Part shown: piece after piece, positions 25,447 to 35,993 of the stretch | Layout: every line of letters starts with the position of its first letter | Numbering within the stretch: the first letter of the stretch is position 1 | Assembly (NCBI GenBank): GCA_013043965.1 | Contig: JABEVF010000116.1 | Span: forward strand, 1-42,494 | Reading direction: 5' to 3' | Origin: Gallionella sp. | GTDB taxonomy: Bacteria > Pseudomonadota > Gammaproteobacteria > Burkholderiales > Gallionellaceae | Length of the DNA stretch: 42,494 nt | Position numbers and translations under genes: made by a program | The notes under the pieces: generated by a model | The model's database searches: none | What the model was told of the DNA's origin: nothing | The model's input: only the letters and a program-made list of their open reading frames with translations

Positions 25447-26631
25447 CTATTGCCAGGACCGTATCCATGCGGGCAGGTCGGCGGCTGGCATAGGCCTGGC
25501 GATAAAATATCCCTGGGCGGTGTCGCATCCCGCTTTGCGCACAAAATCCCAATCCGCCTGGTCTTCCACCCCTTCTGCCACCACTTCCATGCCCAGCTGT
25601 TTTGCCAAGCCCAGACTGTAATCGAACATTGCCCGGAGCTTTTCGTTGGTGCAGGCACCATGCACAAAACTCTGGTCGATTTTGAGTTCGTCAAACGGGA
25701 GGTCGCGCAACTGGGCCAGGGAAGAAGTGCCGATGCCAAAATCATCGATCGATAGCCGGAATCGTTTCAGGCGCAGCCGGGCCAATATCTCCAGCGGGGT
25801 ACGCAGATCCTCCATCAGACGGCTCTCCGTCACTTCCAATATTATCCTCTGCGGTGGAACGTCAGCATGGGCCGCCAGCCCGACGACCTCGTCCAAAAAA
25901 CTCAGCGCACCCAGGTTGTCCATAGACAGGTTGACAGCCACCTGTAACAACAACCCGGATTCTTGCCAGAGCTTCGCCTGGGCGAACGCACCGGCCAGCA
26001 CCGCACGGGTCAGGTCGTCGATCAGGCCGTGCGCCTCCGCCACGCCGATGAACTGATCGGGAAACACGATCCCATCCCTGGGGTGGTGCCAGCGCACCAG
26101 CGTTTCCACGCCCACCACATGGCCGTTGTCCGTCCGCACCTTAGGCTGATAATAATTGACCAGCTCGCCATTGGCGATGGCTGCGCGCAACTCGTCTGCG
26201 CCATACACTTTATTCTTCGCGCGGGGCTTGTGCCGCAATGGTGCGGCCCATTTCCCGATCAGATCGTCCAATCCTTGCGGTGAGGCCGGTTTATGCAGAT
26301 GCCCCAGCACGGTGATCTTATGCGCTCTTGCCAATTTTTCGGCGGCCTGGTGCATACGCTCGTCCTCGCCGCTGACCAGAATAAGACTGCCGATATAGCA
26401 CCGCTCGGCCAGACGGCGCACGAATTCAAGCCCGTCCATTTCCGGCATATTGATATCCAGCAGGATCAGATCGGGATAATCGCTCGGATGATCGATCAAT
26501 TCCAGTGCGGCGTATCCGTTGTCGCAAGCGGAAACCGAGGCGTAGCCAAGATTTTTCAACATGCGGGCGAGCAGTTTATGCATAAACGGCTCGTCGTCGA
26601 GCACCAAAATATTGATCGTGGAGTTATGCAT
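25447..26631 (-). CDS. response regulator with EAL phosphodiesterase domain
   Basis: 394-residue cytoplasmic protein expected to degrade cyclic di-GMP when signalled. The receiver domain (about 1-128) has the acidic pair in LVLDDEPF, phospho-acceptor Asp59 in LILLDINMPEMDG and Lys114 in HLHKP. The EAL domain (about 145-390) has the signature as ETL (Glu176 in GVETLVRW), NLSMDNL, EVTESRLME, DDFGIGTSS, KIDQSFV and EGVED. All catalytic and metal-binding segments are recognisable, so it is probably active. The ATG at 26631 has AGGG eight bases upstream. It follows the hybrid kinase by 81 bases on the same strand and is its likely output. Confidence 0.92.
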   Translation of the reverse strand: MHNSTINILVLDDEPFMHKLLARMLKNLGYASVSACDNGYAALELIDHPSDYPDLILLDINMPEMDGLEFVRRLAERCYIGSLILVSGEDERMHQAAEKLARAHKITVLGHLHKPASPQGLDDLIGKWAAPLRHKPRAKNKVYGADELRAAIANGELVNYYQPKVRTDNGHVVGVETLVRWHHPRDGIVFPDQFIGVAEAHGLIDDLTRAVLAGAFAQAKLWQESGLLLQVAVNLSMDNLGALSFLDEVVGLAAHADVPPQRIILEVTESRLMEDLRTPLEILARLRLKRFRLSIDDFGIGTSSLAQLRDLPFDELKIDQSFVHGACTNEKLRAMFDYSLGLAKQLGMEVVAEGVEDQADWDFVRKAGCDTAQGYFIARPMPAADLPAWIRSWQ

Positions 26632-26712
26632 ACATGACACCCTGAAATTTTATTTATCGTCCTGCTCGTGTGCAAAGTATATTGTATTCGCGCCGCAAAC
26701 CAGATACCAACC

Positions 26713-29700
26713 TCAATATCCCTCAATACAAGCTCGAACGCTCGCCAGCTCTTGCTCGAACCTGGGCAGCAACAGCAGCAGTGCGGCCGCGTCGCCAGCC
26801 TTGCCCGCCTGCTCCATTTCGGCACACAGCTCACCCAGTACCAGTGCTCCCACTGAGCGCGACGACGACTTGAGCTTGTGCGCCAACGCACCGGCAACCG
26901 CAGGCTGGGCCGCCATGCAGGCGACACGCAGTTCCGCCGCCAGCTTGGCCGCGCTGAGGATAAAGGCGTGCAGAAACTCGCGGATCATCAGCGCATCGTC
27001 GCCTATCAGTGCCTTGAGCACATTCACGTCAACCGCTGCGGATGCCGGAATTGTTTCATCGAGCTTTGCCTGAACCAGCCTAAGCTCAGCCGGGATCGGC
27101 AACCATTTTTTCAGCATCGCTTTCATGCTGGCCAGTTGCACCGGCTTGCTCAGGTAATCATCCATGCCGACAGCGAGGCAATGCTCGGCTACGCCCTTGA
27201 GGGCATTGGCAGTGAAGGCAATGATGGGTATGCGGGTCTTGCCAGCTTCGGCGGAGCGGATGGCGGCGGTCAGCTCGTAACCGTCCATCTCCGGCATGTG
27301 CAGGTCGGTGATCAGGATGCCGTAATGGCCGCTACGCCAAAGCTCCAGCGCCTCGCGTCCATTGTTGGCAATGTCGACAATTTGCCCGAACAGCGCGAGT
27401 TGTTGCAGGACAACTTGCTGGTTGATCTCGTTGTCTTCAGCAACCAGAATCAGAGAGCCACGCCGACACGCCTCGGCGCGTGACAGCGGAGCTGTCACGC
27501 GGACATCGTCAGGCTGATGATCTCTTACGACATACTCCTTGATCCGATCGGCAGCAATCGCCACAGCCTCTAGAAATCTGAGGCGATGCAAACCGTCGGC
27601 ATCCAGCGTGACCAGATCGGCCGCCTCGACGCGACCCCGGCGGCGTTGACCGCGCGCGGCGGCGCGCATCTCCCCCAATGGCGGGGTGGTGTCGACCGTG
27701 TCGATGACCACAACACACGGAGCAGACGGATGGCTGCTTACCCCCTGTCGCGCGATCCATTGCTGTGCGGCCGCCAGATCCGGCGCGCGCTCGACCCGTG
27801 CGCCACCATGCCCCAGATAGGCGACAAGGTCATCTGCCAGACTCTCCGCTGTTCCCACCACCAGACACGACAGCCCCGCGACTAGCTGCATGCCGGGATA
27901 ATCTTCGCCTGCATCATGCTGTTCGGCCAGCAACGCGAAAGGGATGCGCACGCCGAACAACGAACCTTTGCCCGGCTCGCTCTGCACCGTAATCTGGCCG
28001 CGCATAAGGCTCACCAACTGGCGCGAAATGGCCAGTCCCAGCCCGGTCCCACCGAAAGTCCGCGTGGTACTGGAATCGGCCTGGGTAAAGGGAGAAAACA
28101 GCCGCGCATAAGTCGCCTCATCGATGCCGATACCGTTGTCGGCCACACGGAACTCCACCGTTAGCCGCCCGTCCGCCACTTCGGCCGAGCACGGGCTCTG
28201 AGTTTCGGTCTCCAACCCGGAGATGATGAAATGCGGGCCCGTCCCGACCAGCTTCCGGGTACTGTCTTCGACCAGCACGGCACGCACCGCCACCTTGCCC
28301 TGCCGCTGCTGACCGCTGGAGAACTTGATCGCATTTCCGACCAGGTTGGTCAATGTTTGACGCAACCGCGCCGGATCACCCGACACCTCGGCGGGGATAG
28401 CCGGGTCGGTAAACAGCGTCAGTTCCACCCCCTGTTTCTCGGCAACAGGGGCGAGCGTTTCACATACTCTTTCGACAATCTTGGCGACATTCATGGGCAT
28501 CGACTCGAGCTGGAGCTTGCCGGCCTCAATCTTCGAAAAATCGAGGATGTCGTCGATGATGCCCAGCAGCGACAATGCCGAGTCATGAATGATGCTGGCC
28601 ATTTCAACTTGCGGGCCTCTCAGGCTGCTGTGCTGCAACACTTCGACCATGCCGATCACAGCGTTCATAGGCGTGCGTATCTCGTGGCTCATGGTAGCGA
28701 GAAAAGCCGACTTGACGCGGTTTGCCTGTTCGGCTTCGAGTTTGGCCCGCTCCAGGTCGGCGGTGCGCGCCGACACTTTTTCTTCCAGCTCGTCGTTGAA
28801 GCCACGCAACGCCGCCTCGGCCTGCTTGCGTTCGATCACGGCAAAATTGAGCCTGAATATCACGATCAAGAAAATCAGCAGGCTGGCAAGCGTGCCGGTG
28901 AAATTGAACAGATAGACGAAGCGGGACATGCTTTCCAGCTCCCGTTTCAATTGCTGGATGAGCTGGTGGCGATCGCCTCTAGCCCGCTTTAATGTTGCCA
29001 GGAGGTCATCCAACAAATCGTCCGCGTGCCTGATCATGTCGTTGCGGGCGACCTTATCCATACCGGCTTGACTGTTATCAATCATTTTTTGCAGCCACTG
29101 AAGGTGCGCTTTGACCTGGGCTTCGATCAGGGTGAACTGCTGTTGTTGGGCAGGTTCGACAGATCTGAATTCATCTTGGTACAGGTGACCCAACGTCATG
29201 TTGCTGTCCGCTCTGGCCAAGATATAAGCCTTCAGATACGCTTCATCACCGATGAACAAATAGTCGCTGGTAAAGTCATGCGCGGTGGTCACCGCGCCCA
29301 GAATGCTGTCGATATCGTCCTGCACTTTTTCGTTGTACTCTATCCTGTCGTTCATCCCCTTCACCCAGGATTCGCTGCGGGTGGTGTTGAAGCCGATGAA
29401 TACCAGCAGTGTCAAACCGCAGACAACCGCCACCGTGGTGTTCCGGTTGAACGACCACGGCAGGATGTCCGGTTGCCAGCTTATCGCCACGACGACCAGG
29501 CCCAGTATCGCGAACAATATGGCGGTGGGCGGTGCCATGACAGTCAGGCCAAACCACCCGTAAACACCCAGACCCGGCGTGAAATACGCCGATATCTCCG
29601 CCAGCGCGAGCAACGCCACCAACAGGGCGAGGTTCACCGGCACGAGTATGGTCCAGCGGGTATTGCGCGATCCGCTTGCGATCCACAATGCCGCATCCAG

Positions 29701-30117
29701 CAGGACGAAACACAGAGCCGTCTCCGGTGCCATCTGCCCCGGAGACGACCTACCCAGCGTATCGGCCGGATCGCGGAACAACCATTGGTCCACGCCCAGA
29801 TTCCAACCGGAGACATATTCGCCCAGCGTCAGCAGGCCGATCAGGCCGGCCAGCAGGCCGCAAAGCCGGGCGAAACGAAAAAATAAGGTTGGGTGTTGCG
29901 CGTTGAAAGCTGCGGGTGGGCGGACGAGCGGCAACAACGCGATCCCTGTCAGCATGAAGCAGATGGCGGCGTTTGCCTTCATGGCAATCCAGCCTGGCTG
30001 GATACTCTTCAGCGCGGCAATATCCAACATCCAGCCGATCAGAATCACGCCACCAATCACAACAGTCGCGACGACAGCGGCGAGCTTTATACCTGTTACG
30101 GGAGGTGCAACGGTCAT
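26713..30117 (-). CDS. membrane hybrid histidine kinase (CHASE3-like, HisKA, HATPase, REC, HPt)
   Basis: 1134-residue multi-domain sensor kinase. The N-terminus has about seven membrane segments (residues 12-225). A periplasmic or extracellular CHASE3-like helical region follows (about 235-400), then another membrane segment (about 404-424) and a coiled coil. HisKA carries the phosphorylated His478 in MSHEIRTPMNAVIGM. The ATPase domain shows DNGIGID and GGTGLGLAISRQLV. After a degenerate receiver-like segment (about 715-835), a full receiver has Asp938 in ITDLHMPEMDG. A C-terminal HPt domain has His1080 in LAHKLKSSSRSVGA. It is thus a self-contained phosphorelay (His, Asp, His) whose phosphate could pass to the receiver-EAL protein encoded next. 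A ribosome binding site AAAGGA precedes the start. Confidence 0.93.
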   Translation of the reverse strand: MTVAPPVTGIKLAAVVATVVIGGVILIGWMLDIAALKSIQPGWIAMKANAAICFMLTGIALLPLVRPPAAFNAQHPTLFFRFARLCGLLAGLIGLLTLGEYVSGWNLGVDQWLFRDPADTLGRSSPGQMAPETALCFVLLDAALWIASGSRNTRWTILVPVNLALLVALLALAEISAYFTPGLGVYGWFGLTVMAPPTAILFAILGLVVVAISWQPDILPWSFNRNTTVAVVCGLTLLVFIGFNTTRSESWVKGMNDRIEYNEKVQDDIDSILGAVTTAHDFTSDYLFIGDEAYLKAYILARADSNMTLGHLYQDEFRSVEPAQQQQFTLIEAQVKAHLQWLQKMIDNSQAGMDKVARNDMIRHADDLLDDLLATLKRARGDRHQLIQQLKRELESMSRFVYLFNFTGTLASLLIFLIVIFRLNFAVIERKQAEAALRGFNDELEEKVSARTADLERAKLEAEQANRVKSAFLATMSHEIRTPMNAVIGMVEVLQHSSLRGPQVEMASIIHDSALSLLGIIDDILDFSKIEAGKLQLESMPMNVAKIVERVCETLAPVAEKQGVELTLFTDPAIPAEVSGDPARLRQTLTNLVGNAIKFSSGQQRQGKVAVRAVLVEDSTRKLVGTGPHFIISGLETETQSPCSAEVADGRLTVEFRVADNGIGIDEATYARLFSPFTQADSSTTRTFGGTGLGLAISRQLVSLMRGQITVQSEPGKGSLFGVRIPFALLAEQHDAGEDYPGMQLVAGLSCLVVGTAESLADDLVAYLGHGGARVERAPDLAAAQQWIARQGVSSHPSAPCVVVIDTVDTTPPLGEMRAAARGQRRRGRVEAADLVTLDADGLHRLRFLEAVAIAADRIKEYVVRDHQPDDVRVTAPLSRAEACRRGSLILVAEDNEINQQVVLQQLALFGQIVDIANNGREALELWRSGHYGILITDLHMPEMDGYELTAAIRSAEAGKTRIPIIAFTANALKGVAEHCLAVGMDDYLSKPVQLASMKAMLKKWLPIPAELRLVQAKLDETIPASAAVDVNVLKALIGDDALMIREFLHAFILSAAKLAAELRVACMAAQPAVAGALAHKLKSSSRSVGALVLGELCAEMEQAGKAGDAAALLLLLPRFEQELASVRACIEGY

Positions 30118-30191
30118 GCGCGTATCCTTTCTTGGTCATAGCGCGCGCCACGCAGAACCGGATCAATCCCGCACGACAGACACGGCAAAAA

Positions 30192-30219
30192 GTTATATTC
30201 TCGGTAGGGGAGTTTGAAA
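30192..30219 (-). promoter_or_regulatory. candidate promoter of the hybrid kinase operon
   Basis: On the minus strand TTTCAA (30219-30214) and TATAAC (30197-30192) are separated by 16 bases, 75 bases before the kinase start. Both boxes are near-consensus but not perfect. Confidence 0.4.
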
Positions 30220-30342
30220 AAATTCCGGCATGGTGGATCGCCCATCTGTTGTTGTAAGAAGAGGTTCGGTTAAAGGTTAAATAAGATAGCTGGATGCTGA
30301 TACCCCGAATTTGATCCGGGATGCGAATTCTCAGCGATCCTG

Positions 30343-31425
30343 TCAGGCATTGCCGATGCCGCGAGTCGGCAGCTTGATCTGTTTGGCAAAGTCCAACATG
30401 CGCTGGATCGGTTGCACCGCACGCGGGATGATGGCCGGATCGACGTAGATCTCGTTTTTGCCGGTTTCCAGCACCTCAGCCAGATTGATCAGGCCGTTCA
30501 TCGCCATCCACGGGCAGTGACTGCAACTCGTGCAAGTCGCGCCCTGCCCCGCTGTCGGGGCTTCCAGAAACATCTTACCGGGACATAAGGTGCGCATCTT
30601 GTGCAGGATGCCGTTGTCGGTGGCGACGATAAATTCCTTCGCGGAGGAGTGTTGTGCAGCCTTGATGAGCTGCGTGGTGGAACCCACCACATCGGCCAAT
30701 TTCACCACCGCGCGCGGCGATTCGGGATGCACCAGCACCAGCGCGTGCGGGTGCTGCGCTTTCAGGGCGATGAGTTCTTGCGCCTTGTACTCGTCATGCA
30801 CGATGCACGAACCCTGCCACAGCAGCATGTCCGCACCGGTCTGCTCCTGGATGTAGCCGCCCAGATGTCGATCCGGCGCCCACAGTATCTTCTCGCCGCG
30901 TTCCTTCAAATATTTGACGATAGGCAGCGCGATGGAACTGGTCACCACCCAATCGGCGCGCGCTTTCACCGCCGCGCTGGTGTTGGCGTATACGACCACG
31001 GTGCGGTCGGGATGCGCGTCACAAAACGCGGCAAACTCATCCGCCGGGCAACCGAGATCGAGCGAGCATTCCGCCTCGAGATCGGGCATCAGCACACGTT
31101 TTTCAGGGTTCAATATCTTCGCCGTCTCACCCATGAAGCGCACGCCAGCCACCACGATAGTCTTGGCCGGATGCTGGTGGCCGAAGTTGGCCATATCCAG
31201 CGAATCGGACACGATGCCGCCGCTCGCCTCCGCCAAGTCCTGCAGGTCGGGATGCACATAATAATGCGCCACTAACACGGCATCCTGTTCTTGCAACATG
31301 CGCCTGATACGCGCGACCAGTTCCGGTTTTTCTGCCGCACCCGGTTCACGCGCAACCTTCGCCCACGCCACAACTGCAGAAGAACCGGGATGCTCATAGG
31401 GATAGGAGATAGCGTCTTGATTCAT
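30343..31425 (-). CDS. nadA: quinolinate synthase A
   Basis: [4Fe-4S] enzyme that condenses iminoaspartate with dihydroxyacetone phosphate to quinolinate in NAD synthesis. The 360 residues keep the three cluster cysteines: C120 (AECSLDLGC), C207 (GSCIVHDE) and C304 ([10 protein letters not shown]). They are offset by seven from E. coli C113, C200 and C297. Other landmarks are [10 protein letters not shown] and [12 protein letters not shown]. The ATG overlaps the nudB stop by four bases. The gene is therefore the last member of the aspS operon. nadB and nadC are not in the window. Confidence 0.97.
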   Translation of the reverse strand: MNQDAISYPYEHPGSSAVVAWAKVAREPGAAEKPELVARIRRMLQEQDAVLVAHYYVHPDLQDLAEASGGIVSDSLDMANFGHQHPAKTIVVAGVRFMGETAKILNPEKRVLMPDLEAECSLDLGCPADEFAAFCDAHPDRTVVVYANTSAAVKARADWVVTSSIALPIVKYLKERGEKILWAPDRHLGGYIQEQTGADMLLWQGSCIVHDEYKAQELIALKAQHPHALVLVHPESPRAVVKLADVVGSTTQLIKAAQHSSAKEFIVATDNGILHKMRTLCPGKMFLEAPTAGQGATCTSCSHCPWMAMNGLINLAEVLETGKNEIYVDPAIIPRAVQPIQRMLDFAKQIKLPTRGIGNA

Positions 31426-32018
31426 TCGGATTTCCTCTGTGCACGCGCTTTCGTCTGTAAACGCTGGGGCAATTCCAGGATCGCCGCACGATTACTCGGT
31501 GAAAAAACTTTTTCAGCCGCATCCTGCCATGCCAGCCATTGATAGTTCAAATGTTCACGCGGTGCGAGTCGGACAGCGACCCGCTGCGGCAGTTGCAAAC
31601 CGAACACATGCTCGGTGTTGTGGGTGGTAGCGGGCGGATAGCGATACCGCCATTGCGGATATATCTCGTAGATATTACGTATGTCCCAGTCCGTCAACTG
31701 ATGTTGCTGTGCCGCTATACCCGTCTCCTCCAACACTTCACGCAATGCCGTTTGCCGCAAAGACTCATGCTCTTCGATACTGCCCGTCACCGATTGCCAG
31801 TAGCCCGGATGATCGGCACGCTCCAGCAACAATACCTGTATGTCCAGAGCCTGTCCTGAGCCTGTCGCATAATCAGCCGCGGGGTCCCCGTTCTTTGGTG
31901 GCTTAGTGGATCGGCCAGTTGTTCCACCAGTCAGATGGCTGGTTGTCATATCAGTGGTTTCATCAGGGGCGGTATAAATCACCACCAACACCGAAACGGG
32001 TTGCTTGTGGCCGGTCAT
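31422..32018 (-). CDS. nudB: dihydroneopterin triphosphate diphosphatase (Nudix) with an internal insertion
   Basis: Nudix enzyme that removes pyrophosphate from dihydroneopterin triphosphate in folate synthesis. The 198-residue length is about 45 more than the usual NudB. The fold starts [11 protein letters not shown] and resumes at [19 protein letters not shown]. The complete Nudix box spans 79-101 (GSIEEHE, then REVLEETGI). Residues about 18-57 ([14 protein letters not shown] through ATGSGQ) form an extra segment that coincides with a REP-type repeat in the DNA. The insertion keeps the frame and sits in a surface loop position between the first two strands, so the enzyme may still work. 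Start by ATG one base after the barstar stop. Confidence 0.9.
   Translation of the reverse strand: MTGHKQPVSVLVVIYTAPDETTDMTTSHLTGGTTGRSTKPPKNGDPAADYATGSGQALDIQVLLLERADHPGYWQSVTGSIEEHESLRQTALREVLEETGIAAQQHQLTDWDIRNIYEIYPQWRYRYPPATTHNTEHVFGLQLPQRVAVRLAPREHLNYQWLAWQDAAEKVFSPSNRAAILELPQRLQTKARAQRKSE
31847..31866. repeat. tandem REP-type repeat inside nudB
   Basis: Two copies of GAGCCTGTC stand at 31847-31855 and 31858-31866, eleven bases apart. This resembles the widespread GTCCTGAGCCTGTCGAA element of bacterial intergenic DNA. A GGGGTCCCC palindrome follows (31881-31889), and a TGGTGG/CCACCA pair lies further on. Together they mark the foreign segment of about 120 bases within nudB (31848-31967). 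Confidence 0.55.
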
Positions 32019-32019
32019 C

Positions 32020-32415
32020 CTAGGCGTAGAATATCCAGCAGGGTTTGCTGCGTCGCCGCCAGTACAATACGGCATCGGCAAAGATATCCCGCGCGATCTC
32101 GCGGTCATTGGCCGACAAGCCCAGACTGTCGTCGGCATTTCGCAACAGCAACACATAACCGCCGGACTCGGCCCAGGACAAGTCACACAGCGCGTCCGCC
32201 AGCGCATCCCAATTCCCGCCGAAACCGGCTGGAAAATGTGCGGCGACGGCGAGTGCAGCAAGGAAGTCCTGCTTGCCTTTCACGCCTTGCAGTTCCACGT
32301 CGAACAGCATCAACCCGGCATCACACACGCTGGCTTGCAATTGATCCAAGTTGCAGCCCAAGCGATAGCTGCCCGATTTTTCGCTGCTCTTGAGTTGCTC
32401 CACCCATGCGTCCAT
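32020..32415 (-). CDS. barstar-family ribonuclease inhibitor
   Basis: 131-residue cytoplasmic protein of the barstar family, expected to bind and block the RNase encoded just upstream. The family core is LMLFDVELQGVKGKQDFLAALAVAA followed by FGGNWDALADALCDLSW, with Asp70 in the GNWDAL motif at the position that contacts the RNase active site in barstar. The N-terminus of 25 residues is longer than in barstar of Bacillus. There is no signal peptide, consistent with protection inside the cell. It starts two bases after the RNase stop, and nudB starts one base after its own stop. Confidence 0.88.
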   Translation of the reverse strand: MDAWVEQLKSSEKSGSYRLGCNLDQLQASVCDAGLMLFDVELQGVKGKQDFLAALAVAAHFPAGFGGNWDALADALCDLSWAESGGYVLLLRNADDSLGLSANDREIARDIFADAVLYWRRRSKPCWIFYA

Positions 32416-32417
32416 CG

Positions 32418-32810
32418 CTATTCCCGGATCCGCTTGAAAGTCTGGTAATGTTCATCCGTGTAGTAATACTCGCCACCGCTGCCGCTGATGATGCGCCGCG
32501 CGCCGCGACTGCGCACACCGGGAGTCTTCACCGTGTACTCGCGATAATAGCCGCGCGCTTGTTTTGGCAATGCCCGCTCGAAGTTGCCGAACACCACGCC
32601 ATCACGGTCATAGGCGAACGGTCCACCCTGTTTGATGGCGAGCAGCATTGCGCGTGCCTGAGCGGGCAGGTCGGCAACGGAGACCGTTACCGGCGCGCCC
32701 TGATTCTGGCTTTGCGCGTGAGAGTGATTTTGCCATTGAAAGGCTTGCGCGTCCGACAGGCTCGCCAGCACCAGCAACATCCCGCATAAGCAACGCAAGG
32801 CCTGCAACAT
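32418..32810 (-). CDS. exported barnase-like ribonuclease
   Basis: Small guanine-specific RNase of the N1/T1-barnase family, predicted to leave the cytoplasm. The 130 residues start with a signal peptide (about 1-23, cut after DAQA). The catalytic part shows GPFAYDRDGVVFGNFERALP, Glu91 in YYREYTV, Arg100 and Arg105/106 in TPGVRSRGARRI, and His121 in TDEHYQTFKRI. These match barnase E73, R83, R87 and H102 by pattern. The start at 32810 is preceded by AAGGA inside the aspS stop region. The barstar-type gene follows at once. The secreted enzyme could scavenge RNA or act against neighbours. Confidence 0.9.
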   Translation of the reverse strand: MLQALRCLCGMLLVLASLSDAQAFQWQNHSHAQSQNQGAPVTVSVADLPAQARAMLLAIKQGGPFAYDRDGVVFGNFERALPKQARGYYREYTVKTPGVRSRGARRIISGSGGEYYYTDEHYQTFKRIRE

Positions 32811-32815
32811 CGCGG

Positions 32816-34612
<1,797 letters not shown>

Positions 34613-34634
34613 GTCTAAAAGGATCAATGGATTG

Positions 34635-35255
34635 TTAAGTATTGGAAATAAAGGCGCGATACTTGCCGGAATTGAGATCAGCCGCCACACCCATCGATAC
34701 GATAGAGCGCAGCGCCACATCCACGGTCATGTCCAACTCTATGGTGTCGGCGCGGCGCACGAAAAAGTAAAAGCCGTTGACCGGACTGGGCGTGGTGGGA
34801 ATGAATACCGCCACATACTCTTCATCGAACTGGGCGGTCACTGCACCGGGCGCGCTGGTCTGAAAAGCCAGCGACCATGCTTCGGGGTGAGGGTAGCGCA
34901 CCAGCAACACCTTGCGAAACGAGTTGCCATTTCCCGACAGCAGCGTGTCGCTGACTTGCTTCACGCCCTTGTATATCGTGTTCACGAAAGGAATGCGCTG
35001 CAACACGCCTTCCCCATAGCGCAGCAACACCTGGCCGAACACGTTGCGCATCAACAAACCGGTCATCCCCACCACGACCAGCGTCAGAATCACCCCCAGG
35101 CCGGGAATATGGACGCCCAGCAACTTGTCGGGATGCCAGCCACGCGGCAGCAGCAGCAGCGTCTGATCCATCGTGCCTATGGTCAGGTTCAACACCCAAA
35201 AAGTGATCCCTAACGGCACCCAAACCAGCAATCCGGTGATGAAATATTTCTTCAT
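34635..35255 (-). CDS. DUF502 family inner membrane protein
   Basis: 206-residue membrane protein of the DUF502 family, with no established function. Membrane segments are predicted at about 3-25 ([19 protein letters not shown]) and 52-74 ([19 protein letters not shown]). The family stretch [19 protein letters not shown] follows. The rest is soluble and beta-rich ([19 protein letters not shown]). Its place between fmdB and aspS is conserved in betaproteobacteria. The ATG at 35255 is preferred to a TTG two codons upstream. Confidence 0.88.
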   Translation of the reverse strand: MKKYFITGLLVWVPLGITFWVLNLTIGTMDQTLLLLPRGWHPDKLLGVHIPGLGVILTLVVVGMTGLLMRNVFGQVLLRYGEGVLQRIPFVNTIYKGVKQVSDTLLSGNGNSFRKVLLVRYPHPEAWSLAFQTSAPGAVTAQFDEEYVAVFIPTTPSPVNGFYFFVRRADTIELDMTVDVALRSIVSMGVAADLNSGKYRAFISNT

Positions 35256-35270
35256 TCGCAAGGTCGCAGA

Positions 35271-35522
35271 CTAACCGGCCACCGGGCACGAACCCGATGC
35301 GGCGCAAGGGGGACAAGCAGCTTCAGCTTTGGGCTTGCTGCCGTTCTTAAAATCTGTCACGTAATAACCGCTTCCCTTCAATTGAAAACCGGCGGCGGTC
35401 AATTGCTTGGAAAAACTTTCTTCCCCGCACTCGGGACAAGTGGTGAGCGGCGCATCGCTCATTTTCTGCATCACGTCTTTTTGCACGCCGCAACGGGTGC
35501 AACCATAAGCATAAATAGGCAT
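35271..35522 (-). CDS. FmdB-family zinc ribbon protein
   Basis: 83-residue protein with the FmdB zinc ribbon: PIYAYGCTRCGVQKD and TTCPECGEESFSKQL supply a CxxC pair each. The C-terminus is rich in Cys and Pro (CPPCAASGSCP), giving a second possible metal site. The ATG at 35522 has AGGAGG five bases upstream, which settles the start. It is the first gene of the operon with DUF502, aspS and the genes behind it. The role is probably regulatory or in metal handling; the family is poorly characterised. Confidence 0.9.
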   Translation of the reverse strand: MPIYAYGCTRCGVQKDVMQKMSDAPLTTCPECGEESFSKQLTAAGFQLKGSGYYVTDFKNGSKPKAEAACPPCAASGSCPVAG

Positions 35523-35557
35523 CACATCCTCCTGCCGGGTAAATTTCAAAGGCGCGC

Positions 35558-35563
35558 ATTATA
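35558..35563 (-). promoter_or_regulatory. -10 box of the fmdB-aspS-nadA operon
   Basis: The minus strand reads TATAAT at 35563-35558, 35 bases before the fmdB start. No good -35 box is present 16-18 bases upstream, so only the -10 element is called. Because all seven genes are spaced by at most 22 bases or overlap, this may drive the whole run to nadA. Confidence 0.55.
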
Positions 35564-35852
35564 CCTGAGCAAGCCGCGTTAGCGCAGCGTCGCGGACACG
35601 CCCGTCCGCAGAGAAACATCGGTTCGGAATGTTCGCACCAGCACTTCGGGCTGAGTCACCGCTTAATTAACGTAGAGCCTCACCGTTATATCTGCCCATT
35701 CCGGCATGTCCACATGACAGGCTGACCCCGGTCATGATGCACCTGACCGTGGCCGCGCCATATCTTGAGCCAGAGCAACCATCGGCATCCCGCAGCGCTT
35801 CATCAATTTGTCACACAAGAGGTATGTGATAGCGCCTTTCAGCGAGGTCAAC
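35564..35852. other. divergent intergenic region, fmdB to the small membrane gene
   Basis: About 290 bases with no credible gene. It contains the upstream part of the fmdB promoter on the minus side and presumably the promoter of the plus-strand pair. A TTAATTAA palindrome and a TTGTCA box (about 35807) are visible, but I cannot place a matching -10. Small frames here lack ribosome binding sites. Confidence 0.35.
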
Positions 35853-35975
35853 ATGCTCAGGATATTCATACAAACAGCCAAATTACTGGTCCGGTTCGCG
35901 CACTGGATCGTGGTATGCATTCTTTCCTTGATCGTTACCGTCCCCACCGTCATCCCTATCTGCAACACCGTCTAG
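35853..35975 (+). CDS. small single-pass membrane protein (40 aa)
   Basis: A 40-codon gene, MLRIFIQTAKLLVRFAHWIV... ending ICNTV, with one strongly hydrophobic segment (about 18-37). A ribosome binding site GAGG lies five bases before the ATG, and the stop is 18 bases before the next gene, which has its own AGGAGA. The position, site and membrane-helix composition support a real small protein. I recognise no family. It may act as a membrane anchor or sensor partner of the effector-domain protein encoded next; that is inference. Confidence 0.55.
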   Translation: MLRIFIQTAKLLVRFAHWIVVCILSLIVTVPTVIPICNTV

Positions 35976-35993
35976 AACACCCAGGAGAATCAA

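Noticed and set aside
32020-32810. Reading the RNase/inhibitor pair as an intracellular toxin-antitoxin module
   Set aside because: The RNase has a signal peptide and comes before its inhibitor in the operon; this fits an exported enzyme with self-protection better than a classical type II module.
35732-35968. 78-codon minus-strand frame in the region before the Crp-like gene
   Set aside because: It lies opposite the small membrane gene, lacks a ribosome binding site and has no recognisable features.
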